A DNA stretch of 64,000 bases from Albula goreensis (GCA_022829145.1 CM040753.1:13902884-13966883), one strand, 5' to 3'. Shown: positions 12,973-25,409, counted from the first letter of the stretch. A program made the numbers and translations. The notes: generated by a model not told the origin, from the letters alone.

Positions 12973-13194
12973 AAAGATAAGGTAATGATTTACATTAACT
13001 GCACTCTCATAACACATTCATAATGCAGTCACAATACACTTATAAGCTGAAGCTGTTATGTAATGTTTAAGGAAAGCATTACGCCTGCTTTATGAGGCTG
13101 TCTTGTAATCTTATGAACTGCTTATTAATGTGTTATGACTGCATTATGAATGTGTTATGAGGATGCAGTCAATGTAAATCATTACCAAAGATAA
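12973..13194. mobile_element. Fold-back MITE with perfect 8-bp target-site duplication
   Basis: The element spans 12981-13186 and begins GGTAATGATTTACATT and ends AATGTAAATCATTACC, so its ends are inverted copies of each other. The inverted arms stay similar for about 67 bp (for example CTCATAACACATTCATAATGCAGTC on the left against its complement on the right). The element is flanked by AAAGATAA at 12973-12980 and again at 13187-13194. An 8-bp duplication is typical of hAT and also seen with Merlin-type transposases. There is no ORF, so it is non-autonomous. The superfamily is not assigned. Confidence 0.88.
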
Positions 13195-13695
13195 GTGCAC
13201 CATGTGTTTTCCATGAACATGAAATAAAAATGCATTTTTGACATCTGAATGGTTCTCTTTTATAGAGTCCTGTTTGTGTCTTTTACACACTTCTTGGCAT
13301 TCCTCTGGGTATCACGCATGGCCATTTCCTGTGTCCAGATGTCCCTTTGACTTACAGGTCATAGCTTTTTTTCTGAGATTTGAAGTAGTGCATGAGTGAC
13401 TGTTCCCAATTCAGATTTAAAACACTCCATACAAGAAACGAATGACAGCTGTGTTTAGATTATTCACAATCTAGATGTTCCCAATCCAGAGATACAGACA
13501 ACCAAGAAATCTGTATATATTGTATATATTTTGTTTATTGAATACCTTCCTATAATAATGCTAACCCATTCCTTTCTCTCAGCCATTATCGTACCATCCC
13601 AAGTGCAGGTCTGCTCTCTGTGTCACCCCCTAACTGCAATGCCTTCTGCTGTGATGATAGCTATTAGACCTGATATGGTCGTCCACACTAATTAT

Positions 13696-13871
13696 CTCTT
13701 CTGGCCACTCAGCCAGCAAATCAACATGTGGTACATCATTAGACACACACTTGATGTTAATTTTTCATATGGTCATCTTTAGTGTTTGCTTCATTTTGGA
13801 CCCCTCAGCCAGCAGCGCAACATGAAGCACCTCATTAGATTCACAATTGACTTTAATTTGAGGGTCATCAA
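13696..13871 (+). repeat. Diverged tandem duplication, period about 96 bp
   Basis: CTCAGCCAGCAAATCAACATG...CATCATTAGA...GGTCATC at about 13708-13778 is repeated 96 bp later as CTCAGCCAGCAGCGCAACATG...CTCATTAGA...GGGTCATC. Two copies with moderate divergence. Confidence 0.75.
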
Positions 13872-15121
13872 ACCACATCTACCCCAGGAACAGAACATCA
13901 GTGCCGATAATGACACTTAATTTTTTAAGTTCTTGGATGCCAAGGTTCTGTGTGTATAAACTTTTGCAGCATTTGGTTCATGCTGTAAGCAGCAGAATGG
14001 TGGTTAGACTATTTGTGGTCAAACTGTCATGTATTGAAGATTCCCTAGCGAAAACCGAGTATAAAAAAATTTAGTGAGGTGTTTCCTGCAGTGTGCTGTA
14101 CAGTCCACAGGCCGCTGTCCTTGGTGCTGAAACCGAGTGTATAATCTTCTTTCTGCAGTGATTATAACTCCATGTAAAACCACAGATTCTATCACCTTGA
14201 TACTCAGTGCCCACATCTTAGTCTTCTGTCCTCCCTTCTTCTCAAGTACAGGATATTCCCTTTTGCAACAGAAGCTTACAGAGCTGTTTTACAGATATTT
14301 TTCATCCATTGTCACAGCTGTGTACCTGTTCAAGTCCCTTAATGGATTTCCAGAGAATGCTGTGAATTTGGAATATTTCAGCTTCGGAAATAGCTAGGAA
14401 GACAGAGCTTTTTAATATTAAGCACCTTTAGCTGGAAATCTGGTGTGAATATAGACTCTGTGGCATCACTCTGTGTGGCATTGGTTAATTCCAACCAGCC
14501 ATCCTGCCAAGGAGAAGAGTGGTTCACCCAACAGCAGGTTATGGTGTCAGCACACAGAGGATGCGGCAGACAGATGCTGTAGCAGATGCTGGCTGCCTCA
14601 GCCATCACCAGTGAAACCAACCCCTCTCTGTCATTCAACACGTGAGACATTGGTGCCAGATCACACGGAGAATGGATAAAAGCACATGATGCTGGTTTTA
14701 TGTTTTATTTCTGTAAATCAATCCAGCTGCAGTGTATCTAGTTTGATATTTCATTAGATTTTTTTGTTGCTCTTAAGGTTTCATTAACCAAGACAAAATA
14801 TATAGTTTCCATCCCACTTCAATGCATAGAAACTCTTCAGCTACAGAAAATGTTTAGTGAGTGATTGTTTAATCAAATGTTTCTTGAAGTTTATCAATCT
14901 CCGGTTGATCATTCAGAAAAGATCTATCATTTTATATTAAGCAAAATATGAGCAAGTAAACCCCGCACACTACCTTTAATAGAAGTTAAAAGAAAAATTA
15001 AAAAGTGTGCAAATTTATCATGTGCATGGATAGAATGCGTAAACGTGTCACTGTTTGTTGACTGCTCGATACCAAAGGATTGTGTGTAACACCTGCTGTG
15101 TTTATGTTGTTTGTGTTTAGG

Positions 15122-15645
15122 CTGTTAATACATTGGAGCAGTGTTTGGGTGCTGTTGATAGATTGGAGCAGTGTTTGGGTGCTGTTGATAGATTGGAGCA
15201 GTGTTTGGGTGCTGTTCTTAGATTGGTCATGGAGTTTGGGTGCTGTTTATAGATTGGAGCAGTGTTTGGGTGCTGTTCATAGATTGGTCATGGTGTTTGG
15301 GTGCTGTTTATAGATTGGAGCAGTGTTTGGGTGCTGTTCATAGATTGGTCATGGTGTTTGGGTGCTGTTTATAGATTGGAGCAGTGTTTGGGTGCTGTTC
15401 ATAGATTGGTAATGGTGTTTGGGTGCTGTTTATAGATTGGAGCAGTGTTTGGGTGCTGTTCATAGATTGGAGGAGTGTTTGGGTGCTGTTTATAGATTTG
15501 TCATGGTGTTTGGGTGTTGTTTATAGATTGTTGTAGTGTTTATGTGCTATGTATAGGTTGGCCGTGGTGTTTATTTGCTGTTTAGAGATTGGTTTGGGTA
15601 CTCATTCTATGTTGGCTGCAATATTTGGGCGCTGTTCTAAATGCA
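15122..15645 (+). repeat. 30/31-bp minisatellite, about 17 copies, with alternating subtypes
   Basis: The unit is GATTGGAGCAGTGTTTGGG plus TGCTGTTnATA. After three A-type units (GGAGCAG, 30 bp), B-type units (GGTCATGG, 31 bp) alternate with A-type units, creating a 61-bp higher-order repeat in the middle of the array. Units decay towards 15645. The frame is open only by chance. Confidence 0.95.
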
Positions 15646-17960
15646 TAGATGCATTAACCTTTAAAATAAAAGACTGGAGCAATTTTTTTTCCTCCCGCTT
15701 TGTCTGTAACTGAGGGAGATAACACAGAATTCTGCGAACTTCAAACATTTTTTACATGTTAATTTCAAGCCTCTGACAGGTGGGTCTATTCACCGGGAAA
15801 AATTGTGTCCCCTGGGTTATTTAGAAACCTTGTGGAAGTCAAAAGAAGGCTTTGAATAGAAATGTAGTCATTTGCATATTTATTTAAATATGCCACTGCA
15901 AAGGGACTGATGCCGAGACCTTTAATGAACAAATGCTGCCATTTCTGTCTGGATGGTAGACGTTCACAGTACAATGTCACTCCTGGCAATCAAAACCTGT
16001 CTCCTGTCCTACCTTGGTGTGAGTTTCACACTCATTCACTCTCTTTCTTTCACTATTGTACCTTAGGATTCTGCTGATAAGCTCTGTACATGTTTAGTCT
16101 GATGCCATATTTATTTGGGTATCATGTTTCAAGTTTATATGCTTCAAATCTCTTGGGAAGCTGCTGTGAAGGTCACGAGAGAAACCTTGTAAATTCATAA
16201 GGATGCAATAGGTTTATAAAGTAGGTTAGTGGACCTCCTTATGCTTAATTATCTTTTTTAATGAAACAATGCTTACAATTAAGTGTTTGAACAATGCATT
16301 TGCATCTGTTTGAGGTGCACAATACATTGAGGTTAAATCTTTTAAAACCGTTCTTCTTCATGTATTAATGCGTCATCCAGATATAAGTGGATTAGCTGAG
16401 AAAAGGATGTTTTTTTTATTATTTATTTAAATTCATTTTTACCCAGTTCCATTAAATGTTTATGCCAAAATTCCTGGCACAAGTTTAGAGGATTTTTACA
16501 TATTTCATTATCTTTGATGATTGTCCTATGCCCTGTCTTATATTGTTTCCTTTGAAGTATGTGTTAAAAGAAGAGGCGGCAGTTTCCTCTTTTCAATTAT
16601 TCACCAAGTCTGTAATGAAAAAACAGATCTTTCATTGCCTCCCTGTGAACTCTGTTTAAGCTGAGACCTGGATCATCACTCAGAAAGCGTCTTTATTCCT
16701 ATGCAGTGTCTGTTTTCTGGAAATTTCCACATGTCCGCCCACAGCTTTTGCTAGTAATGGACTATCTGGCACACTGTGCTGTTCCATTCTCATGTAATGG
16801 TCAGTTTACAAAGGTGTCTATATAGGATAGATGTGGATTTCAACAAGTCCTCACTGGAAAATTCATGGCTTATTTACTCTGTGGGAGGATGATGGCTTTT
16901 TGTTGAAGGAAAATGTAATAAATGGAACCATGGGCAAAGTCATTCCATCTCTGATTCTAATATGCTTTCTTTTATGGTAAAGACAGGAGTGGAGGGCCAT
17001 GATTCAGCTCCATCTGCCATAGGCTGAAGAGTGGCAAAATTCACTGTGCTGTAGCAGGCCTGGAGGTGGAATGAGCCACATACTTAAATACAGATATCAT
17101 CACTCCCTCTCAGCCACAACCAGTCTTCACAATCTCACTAAACATGCTAAATCTGTATGATAATTATGTTTTTCCAACCACCCATGATATCTGCTTGTCT
17201 ACTTATTACATCAAACACCAGTATGAGAGGAATTTTGATAATACAAAAACAGAAATAACTTGTTATAGTAGTAGTAATGGTGGTAGTACTATTATGTGTA
17301 TGCTTGGGTATTTTCTTTTTGATCATATTGTTGAATTTCAAATCAGTTTAAATTCTACAGCTGTTGAGTAGTCTTCATGGCTCACTGGTTACAATGGTAT
17401 TATTTCAGAAACAGCATAACCTCTGAGAGCTTTGAAACTTTACAGTAATGTTTCCATGTAACAATTTTGTGGAAGCAATTGAAAAGGGACTGGTCTCTGT
17501 TTTTCCCATAATTTTTCATTGTCTGTTGTAAGAAGAGAGAACCTAAAGTTCTCTTAAAAAATAATTAATCTGCTTCTATATTTATTTTTTTAAATAACGG
17601 GGTGGCTGAAATGTGAGAAAGTTATATTCACTTTTGTTAAAACTAGTATGCACCATGCCACAGTGAATGATAACTGCATTGCATTTATTAGGGTGACCTT
17701 TGCGGGTAACAAAAAAAATCCAAGGCTATTTAATAAGGCTACATTTGAGATAACTCAACATGATGATTTTGAAGTTGGGTCTTATTTGCATAGTACTCTC
17801 ATGCTGTGCAGTGAGTTCAAAGACACTCAACAGTAGCTAGTCACTCCTATGGGAGTGAGCGTTTGTGCATTTCCCATTTATATGTTAAGCTCATACTAGT
17901 ACGAGCTTCACCAGACTGTTCATAACCTTATAGTACGATGAGCCTTACCTTGCTGCTCTC

Positions 17961-18120
17961 AACATCAGCACACTGACACACAACATGCTAACCCTCTATC
18001 ATCATTTGCACACCAACGAACAGCATGCCAACCCTCTGTCAACATCAGCACATTGACGCACAACAAGCTAATACTCTCTCACAATCAGCACACTGACACA
18101 CAACATGCTATCCCTCTCTC
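17961..18120 (+). repeat. 40-bp tandem repeat, four copies
   Basis: Units start at about 17961, 18001, 18041 and 18081 and follow the pattern AACATCAGCACACTGACACA plus CAACATGCTAACCCTCTCTC. The second unit is the most diverged. Confidence 0.9.
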
Positions 18121-18382
18121 TCCAGGTCGATGTGTATTGGAGAATTGGTTGGCAGTGGGGTGTGGGAGTGCAGTAGGGGGTTATCAGCAGGTCTGTCTGT
18201 TGTCTGGGCTTGTTTTGGATCTGGGGTCATGTGTAGCTATCCATCTCTCATATCTTCAAATGTGATTATATATTTCATAACTTTCCTGGTTCTGAAACTC
18301 TAAAATCATCTATTTATGTGCTCACACATGTAAGCATGTGGAAACCACACATGTAAATATATAGATGAACAGACAAGAGCAC

Positions 18383-18482
18383 GTACACACACACACACAC
18401 ACACTTACACACACAAATATATTTACACATCCAATTGCTCATACACAGACACACGCACCCAACCACACACACACACACATAA
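18383..18482. repeat. Imperfect CA-rich low-complexity tract
   Basis: Interrupted runs of CACACA with TTACAC and ATACAC interruptions. Simple sequence only. Confidence 0.85.
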
Positions 18483-18848
18483 ACACACAGTGGCTCCACC
18501 ACACCGTAGCAGTGTCTGAACTCATGCTTTCTGTTGGTTGTCCCTCTGAGATTAACTGTTGCAGAGTAAAAGATCAAATGCAGGGAGCATTTACTCAGCT
18601 ACTTTTATGGGGTGTTATTTACTTATATCTGGAGGGAGCTGCTCTCCTGTTGAGCTGTGGCCCGTCCCCCCAGGACCTTGGCTTGCTGTTTGTCCTGGGA
18701 GACATGGCCCTAGTTTAGCCTCAGCAAATGGGGAATAATTTCACCAGACAGGAATTTACAATGGTGGCTTTCTCAGAGGGTGAGAGAGAGCATGAGTTTG
18801 TGTGGGCATGTGAAGTACTGTGTGATTATGTGTGTGAAACAGGGTCTG

Positions 18849-18850
<2 letters not shown>

Positions 18851-18922
<72 letters not shown>
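18851..18922. repeat. (TG)n microsatellite, about 36 units
   Basis: A perfect TG tract of about 72 bp directly upstream of the 28-bp minisatellite, whose unit is itself TG-rich. The minisatellite may have been seeded from the edge of this microsatellite. Confidence 0.96.
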
Positions 18923-18926
<4 letters not shown>

Positions 18927-18934
18927 ATTGTCTG

Positions 18935-19829
18935 TTTATGTGTGTGTGTGTGAAGCACTGTGTGTGTGTGTGTGTGTGCATGTGGAGTCCTGCCTGTTTG
19001 TGCTTGTGTGTGCATGTGAAGTACTGCCTGTTTTTGTGTGCATGTGAAGTACTGCATGTTTGTGTGTACATGTGAAGTACTGTGTGTGTGTGTGTGCGTG
19101 TGCATGTGAAATACTGACTGTTTGTGTGTACATGTGAAGTACTGCCTGTTTGTGTGTGCATGTGAAGTACTGCCTGTTTGTGTGTGCATGTGAAGTACTG
19201 CCTGTGTGTGTGTGTGTGCATGTGAAATACTGACTGTTTGTGTGTACATGTGAAGTACTGCCTGTGTGTGTGTGCGTGTGCATGTGAAATACTGACTGTT
19301 TGTGTGTGCATGTGAAGTACTGCATGTTTGTGTGTGCATGTGAAGTACTGCCTGTGTGTGTGTGCGTGTGCATGTGAAATACTGACTGTTTGTGTGTACA
19401 TGTGAAGTACTGCCTGTTTGTGTGTGCATGTGAAATACTGACTGTTTGTGTGTACATGTGAAGTACTGCCTGTTTGTGTGTGCATGTGAAGTACTGCCTG
19501 TTTGTGTGTGCATGTGAAGTACTGCCTGTTTGTGTGTGCATGTGAAATACTGCCTGTTTGTGTGTGCATGTGAAGTACTGCCTGTTTGTGTGTGCATGTG
19601 AAGTACTGCCTGTTTGTGTGTGCATGTGAAGTACTGCCTGTTTGTGTGTGCATGTGAAGTACTGCCTGTTTGTGTGTGCATGTGAAGTACTGCCTGTTTG
19701 TGTGTGCATGTGAAGTACTGCCTGTTTGTGTGTGCATGTGAAATACTGACTGTTTGTGTGTGCATGTGAAGTACTGCCTGTTTGTGTGTGCATGTGAAGT
19801 ACTGCCTGTTTGTGTGTGCATGTGAAGCA
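18935..19829. repeat. 28-bp minisatellite, roughly 30 copies
   Basis: The unit is TGTGTGCATGTGAAGTACTG followed by CCTGTTTG. The array is variable on its left side (units with TGTGTGTGTGCG inserts or AAATACTGACTG) and nearly homogeneous on the right. The minus strand has no stop codon in any frame because the unit lacks one and 28 is not a multiple of three. All three frames therefore stay open for more than 330 codons, rich in His, Thr, Cys and Gln. I regard those frames as artefacts. Confidence 0.96.
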
Positions 19830-19954
19830 GCAGACATAATGGGCCCTGGTAGCCTCAGGATTTACACGTCTCTCTGGCCTTGCGACAGGACTGTAATGAG
19901 GAGAGCAGAGATCTCTGTATACAGAGCCCAGTGCTGGCACTTCGGTTTATTTCA

Positions 19955-20140
19955 CATTTACATCACATTAAGCAGGCACTTTTATCCACAGTAACTGAAC
20001 ACAGCCTGCATTTTTTATATACAGCCATTTACTCAGGTTAAATACCTTCCTTAAGGATACCGTTGCAACACCTTGCATAGGATTCAATCCTGCACTCTTA
20101 ATAAGTCCCTAAACCTTATATTACACTGCCCCTTGAAGAA
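19955..20140 (-). mobile_element. Teleost short interspersed repeat with the 'TTTTATCC' motif
   Basis: Contains ACATTTACATCACATTAAGC and AGGCACTTTTATCCACAGTA, a diverged form of the fish motif ACATTTAnnCATTTAGCAGACGCTTTTATCCAAAGCGACTTACA. It continues with ACTCAGGTTAAATACCTTCC, AAGGATACCGTTGCA and GGATTCAATCCTGCACTCTTAA, the usual downstream part of these repeats. Family name not assigned. Confidence 0.65.
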
Positions 20141-22054
20141 GGCCTAACAAAGTAACATCTAAAAAGTTTTCTTCTATCCAACCTGTTCCAGTGAACTGTA
20201 TGTTGTTCACAGTGCTTCCTTGAGTTTTATAATGGCTTAGTCTTTCTGAAATGTTCTGGCACAGTACATTTTTCAGGTTGTGAGTCCATATCAGAGAGCA
20301 ACTGTTTTCCTCCTCTTTTGTCAGCTGGGTTGAAGAGCTGCTCTGAGTCGCTTTTCTGTTTATTTCCTCACAATTACTTTCAATTCAGTGTGTTTCATAT
20401 CAGTACAGTGCATTGCAGCTGAAGTATTCAATTCAGTATATCCCCAAGTCATGTAATTGCAGATTGTAGAGGGTTTTGTGGATCTGAGATGCCTTCAAGC
20501 TGAAGCTTCTTATGAAACTCAGGTGTCAAGGAATTTTGCGAGACAATGTTTGTGAATATAAGTGCACATATCTGCATCTGTCCCAGTCTGATTTTAGTCT
20601 AGCTTCAGGTTAAAAAGAAACTGGAGATGTACTGGGTTGGCTTGATCAATGAATCATGCGTTGACATATTTATCAATATGTTCCTCCAAGAGTTATCATG
20701 TAAATGCTGATCATAGAAGCATTTAATTATCCCATGAAGTGTATTATAATAACTCAGAGAATCACTGGGGACAGGGTTGCTGTGACTGTGGAAGTGCTCA
20801 ACACATAACAACAAATTTAAACACATGGATAAATGATTACCATTGTTGCAGCATATCTTTATGTATTTAAACTATATTTGTATATGATATTTCCAACATT
20901 TCCCTTGTACAGGCAGTAGGTTCACAAAGTTGAGTTCACTTATACACTTCTACAATGCTTCACAATGAGGAGAAAACTCGGTCATGCACACATTATTATT
21001 AACGTGTAGGTACCCATTCATGTGAATGCACACCAGTATGCACATGTATGTGCGCACACTTTAACAAACTTACATTTTATAGTTACTATGTTATAGAAAT
21101 GGCCCTGGAATAGATCATTTTATATTGACCTGTGGCAAATAAGAAACATATTGTACAGTGTATAATGGTATAGTTGGGTATTTTAAACCAACATAATGTT
21201 ATATTCATGTCAGTATTTCTTTAAAGTCATGCGACATTGCATGATTTCCTTTCACTGTACTTATTTTATTAATCTTTTCCCATAAAATCACATTAAAGCC
21301 ATGTTTAATATGTCATTTATTAGCTCTGTGATAAAATAAAGGGGCAGTGGTTTGGTCTTCTGCTTCACAGTTCTATTGTGACTAATGATTTCACATGCCT
21401 GTGTCCTCTGTGTACTGAATGTGTGTATGCTTATGCATGTGTGTGATTTCATCATTACGTACCTATCTTCAGTCCGTGCATAATGCTAACAATTTATGTT
21501 GTAATAATGATACATATTGTCAATTTTATTTTACTGGAAACTTGTGTTTTGAAACTTCACACATTAGCAGATTTGTTTGATATTGATAGGAACTTAGTAT
21601 CTACAAAATATCTGTTCATACAGAGAACTGTTTAAGTAAGTTAATGCTCCAGTAAAGTCTGTTTTCAGCTAACTAAACTTTGTTTCAAAGTTCAGGAAGT
21701 TTGTTCTTTAAAGGTGGACCTGCAGGGTTTTATTCCAGCTGGTCTTTAAATTAATCAGGGTAATTTTTAACTTTTATTGATCCAGCACCATGAGAACACC
21801 ATGGTTTCAGATGAAATTAATAAAGTTAGATCCTTCGTGGTTTGGCTTCAATAATGACTCTTATCCAGATGAGTTTCGTGAGAGACCTGATGTCTTCCTG
21901 TTTACAACACTGGGACAAAAGGAGGATGACACTACATAGCAGGTCACAAATGAGCAAGTTAAACATTCAAACTCCTAAATGCTCCCTTTCAAATGGTCCC
22001 CACCTCATTTATTTTTCACCATAAACACTTGCAAAGTTAAGAATGAAACTTTGT

Positions 22055-22290
22055 GGGGCCTCCAGGTGGCTCAGGCAGAATATGTTAATTTGAGAGGCAG
22101 ACATAAGCCCTGTGACTGGAGATTTGTGTCTGTTACACTAATGCTGTTGCTGTAGGTCTGTGAAGAGTGCTGCTTTGGGAGAAATGACTGCTCGCTGTCA
22201 CGTGATCCTCAGGAATCACATGTTTATGGCTATGACTGTACCTTCCTGAGGTGGTGGGGTCAGGTTGCTGCATGAGGCTAAACAGTTTGG
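22055..22290 (+). mobile_element. Possible tRNA-derived SINE remnant
   Basis: GGGCCTCCAGGTGGCTCAGG resembles the 5' end and A-box (TGGCTCAGnnGG) of tRNA-derived fish SINEs. About 70 bp downstream the expected B-box is very poor. A GAGGTGGTGGGGTCAG stretch follows. Weak call; it may be chance similarity. Confidence 0.3.
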
Positions 22291-23581
22291 CTGTGTTTGG
22301 AGGGGAAAATTGAACACTTTATGTTTTTCTGAAAAAATCCCTCAGAACAAAAAGGGCAACCAAAAGGAGGGATGGTGGGAAGAGAGGAAGGGGTTGTCTT
22401 TTTAGTTGATTGGCCTTGGTTACTAAGAGCAAAAGCATGATAAAATGCTTTGGATTTTTTGAGTTAAAGCTTGTGTATGACCCTGGTATGTGATTTTGTT
22501 CATGGTGGCAGAAGAATGAAGCGCATGTGAACAGAAATGAGGGTTCCTTAATTGTCCATTACCATTGCTCTTCCTTATTGAAATTGATAATTTAACAGCA
22601 CTGTATTCACATTTTAATTTAAATGCCATTATATAACGCTGTTATTACACAATTTAGCCAGTAAACAAATAAACAATCAAATGGACAGAGATGAGATAAT
22701 AATACTCATTTATTTTGTGTCTGACAGTCGAAGCAGCTCTGTGGTATCAGCCCAAATCTAATGCCAAGGGTCATATAATGTGTCATTTAGTTTGAGGCAC
22801 TAATGGTGACTACATGGGAAAATAAGTGCCATTATGCTCTCATTAAAATCTAATCATCATTAGAATGTGGGATGTGCAACTCTGTGGGTCTGGTGACATT
22901 CCAGGGCTGGCGTATTAAAATACCATAAAAGTTCATATCATTCAAAAAAAAATTAAAAAGAGAGACCACCAAACACCAACATGTCCTCTTTATGTGATTT
23001 GAAAGTGCAATTATGTTCCTTTTGAAGCTCATATTTGATATGTCTTGGTCACAAGGCTGACATCTTCTGAACGGTTTTGAGTGAAATGAAATGACATGAC
23101 TATGCTTTAGAGAATGGCCTGTATTCTTATGTGAAGGATGTGATTGCTTAGCTATTGTGGTAAATTACTAACTTTCAGAGAAATTGAACTAAAGCTGCTA
23201 TTTTCATCTCATGTTGTATTCTACTAATGCTTTAGCAGTGAAGGACTTATACCGATCCTGATTTACATGTAACTCCAATGGCCTTATACTTGAATAGCAT
23301 GTGATTGTGGTTGTGAAAAAAATTATGTTAACTTTTTCCTTTACTTACATATCTTGATTTGGCTTATGTGTATTTGTGTGTTTGTGTGGGTGTGTACGAA
23401 CACTAGTGTGCAGGTATATTTCTTTACAGAAATGACCTAACATGGCCTTTATTTCCTCTGGATTCTGCTGTATTAATGTACTTGGCTATAAATAAGCTGA
23501 TAGTCACTTGATGTAAAAGGAATTATGTTTTGCATTTTCAAAAAATGGCATCAATCTCTCTGTAGTGGAATTGCCCAACTG

Positions 23582-23603
23582 TTTTTTTTTTTTTTTTTTT
23601 TTT
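23582..23603. repeat. Poly-T run, 22 bp
   Basis: Uninterrupted T tract. It could be the complement of a retroposon poly-A tail, but no element was recognised beside it. Confidence 0.95.
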
Positions 23604-23796
23604 CATAATTGTGTAACTGAGCTATGCATCAAGAATTTGACAGTCCTGGAGATCCGTCCAGAATCAGAGCTAAGGAAATTTGTTTCCTCCTCTGTCTGAA
23701 ATGGGAGACTGAGCCTCCATTGTGTTTTATCTTTAAGTGGGTGGGACTAATCTGAATTATCTAAATCAGACGTTTGATTAAGAAATGGCCTCCTAA

Positions 23797-24058
23797 AAGT
23801 AGTGCAGTTTAGTTTTGTAGCGCCAGGTTTATACACCTTTACTATTTCCCTGGTGAAAGCAGTGCAGTTCAGAGTGATAGTGCCAGGTTTTACCTTTCAT
23901 CTATAAGCTTGATGAAAGCTGTGCAGTTTAGAGTGACTCTGCTAGGTTAATACCTCTCTGGTATAATCCTGGTGAAAGTACTGCGGTTCAGAGTGACTGT
24001 GCCAGGTTTATACCTCTCTGCTATAGGTCTGGTAAAAGCAGTGCAGTTCAGTGTGATA
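23797..24058 (+). repeat. 60-bp minisatellite, four to five diverged copies
   Basis: The blocks AGTGCAGTTCAGAGTGA, GTGCCAGGTTTATACC, TCTCTGCTATA and TCTGGTGAAAG recur in order at a 60-bp spacing (GTGCAGTT-like starts near 23802, 23862, 23921, 23981 and 24041). Divergence suggests an old array. Confidence 0.88.
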
Positions 24059-24479
24059 AAAATAGATAGCACAGGCAGTCATCTGAGAGTCTGACCAATG
24101 TCTAAGTTGCCGTGTCCCTTGTGTGGTGGTCACTGCCACAGTAAGTGCCACCCCAACATGAAATAAGAGAGGCTAAACAAAAGATAATACATTAGTCAGG
24201 AAGGAAATGCCCTTGCTTTAGGTAAGATGGCTCCTGGAAAATCAGCCACAGCGTATACACCATTACACCATGCCATCCCTCCCCTACATCACACAAATAT
24301 GAGCAGGGTCCATTTGAAAAATTGATATATCTGTATTTTATCTCCATACGAATACACAGCCTTGGATAATATGAAGTTCCTATGAGGGATTTCCACTGGG
24401 ATCAGCTGTTACTCAGAATAGGCGAATTGGAGTAAGGGTTAGCTAATAGGAGGTCATTTTCATGGCTAAGCCTCAAAGC

Positions 24480-24935
24480 AAATGTTGAGACAGCAGCTTT
24501 GGATGAAGAGGGTTCAACAGAGCCACTCTTCGCCCCCTTCGCACCCGCCCCCCCCCCCTCCGGGGGTCCACTGTCACCATAACGGGCTGGCGGCTGGTGA
24601 CCACGGGGGAACGGCAGGGCTCTGCCCCCGCAACAGTCCTCGCTCTCTACAATCCCCCTCCTCCTTGTCCACACTGGCAAGCTCCCCCTTCGCCAGCAGC
24701 CTTCTTTATTGTCAGCAGCAGTGACGGAACAAAGCACTCTCTTAATTGCTTTCTCGAGGGCTGACGATCTGAGAGGTGGGCTTCGTTTAAAAAGCACAAA
24801 CCACCAGCAGAATAACAACAAGCAGCATTTCCACCCTGTACACACAATTCCTAAAGGGAAAAACAATAGTTTGTTAATTGAATTCCTTTTTTTTTCAACT
24901 TTCAAACTTCCCGACTGTGGAAAATGCTGTACAAG
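24480..24935. other. GC-rich intronic block, candidate conserved element
   Basis: Composition changes abruptly: a C/G-rich core (about 24530-24680, with a run of C at 24547-24559) sits in AT-rich intron. It is followed by TCTTTATTGTCAGCAGCAGT, homeodomain-like TTAATTG (about 24742), SOX-like AACAATAG and TTAATTGAATT (about 24862-24885). Open frames on both strands match no family I know. It could be an enhancer, a small CpG island or an unrecognised exon. No functional claim is made. Confidence 0.35.
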
Positions 24936-25409
24936 CAATTAAGTTGTATATGTTTGTTGGTCGATTTGCCAAGGCCAAAGTTTCTCTCTGAAGTTTAATC
25001 AGTTTGTGTTTTAGCAAATACCTGGAAAAGAATGTACTGTGCAGGTACAGTTACATCATGTTCACTAACTGCCATAATGCCCTGAAATTAACATGTAATT
25101 TCTTAGAAGTGCTACAGTAGTTTATTTTTCCCATTTCTGGCCGAGGAGAGGCCCTGAAGTAGATTATATGTTGTATTGATGAGGCCTGGTGGTTATTATT
25201 GTAATTGAGGTTAAAGACTCTGAATCCACTTACTGCAGAATGTACCTCAGGATGCCATCAGACAACCTTGTGGTTAAGAGTCTTGTTCCTGTACAAACTC
25301 TGAAGTTGTTTGACCCTGTTCTTCCAGCCGATGCATGCTTTCATATCTCCTGGTTACCAATGAGGCAAAGAAAGAATAAACTGAATGTTGCTTATCATAA
25401 TGCTTGTAC

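Noticed and set aside
18773..19940. Three overlapping minus-strand ORFs of 331-354 codons
   Set aside because: They are entirely made by a 28-bp tandem repeat without minus-strand stops; the same peptide appears in every frame.
24402..24938. 178-codon minus-strand ORF
   Set aside because: Composition reflects the GC-rich block; no recognisable domain and the ORF on the other strand is equally open.
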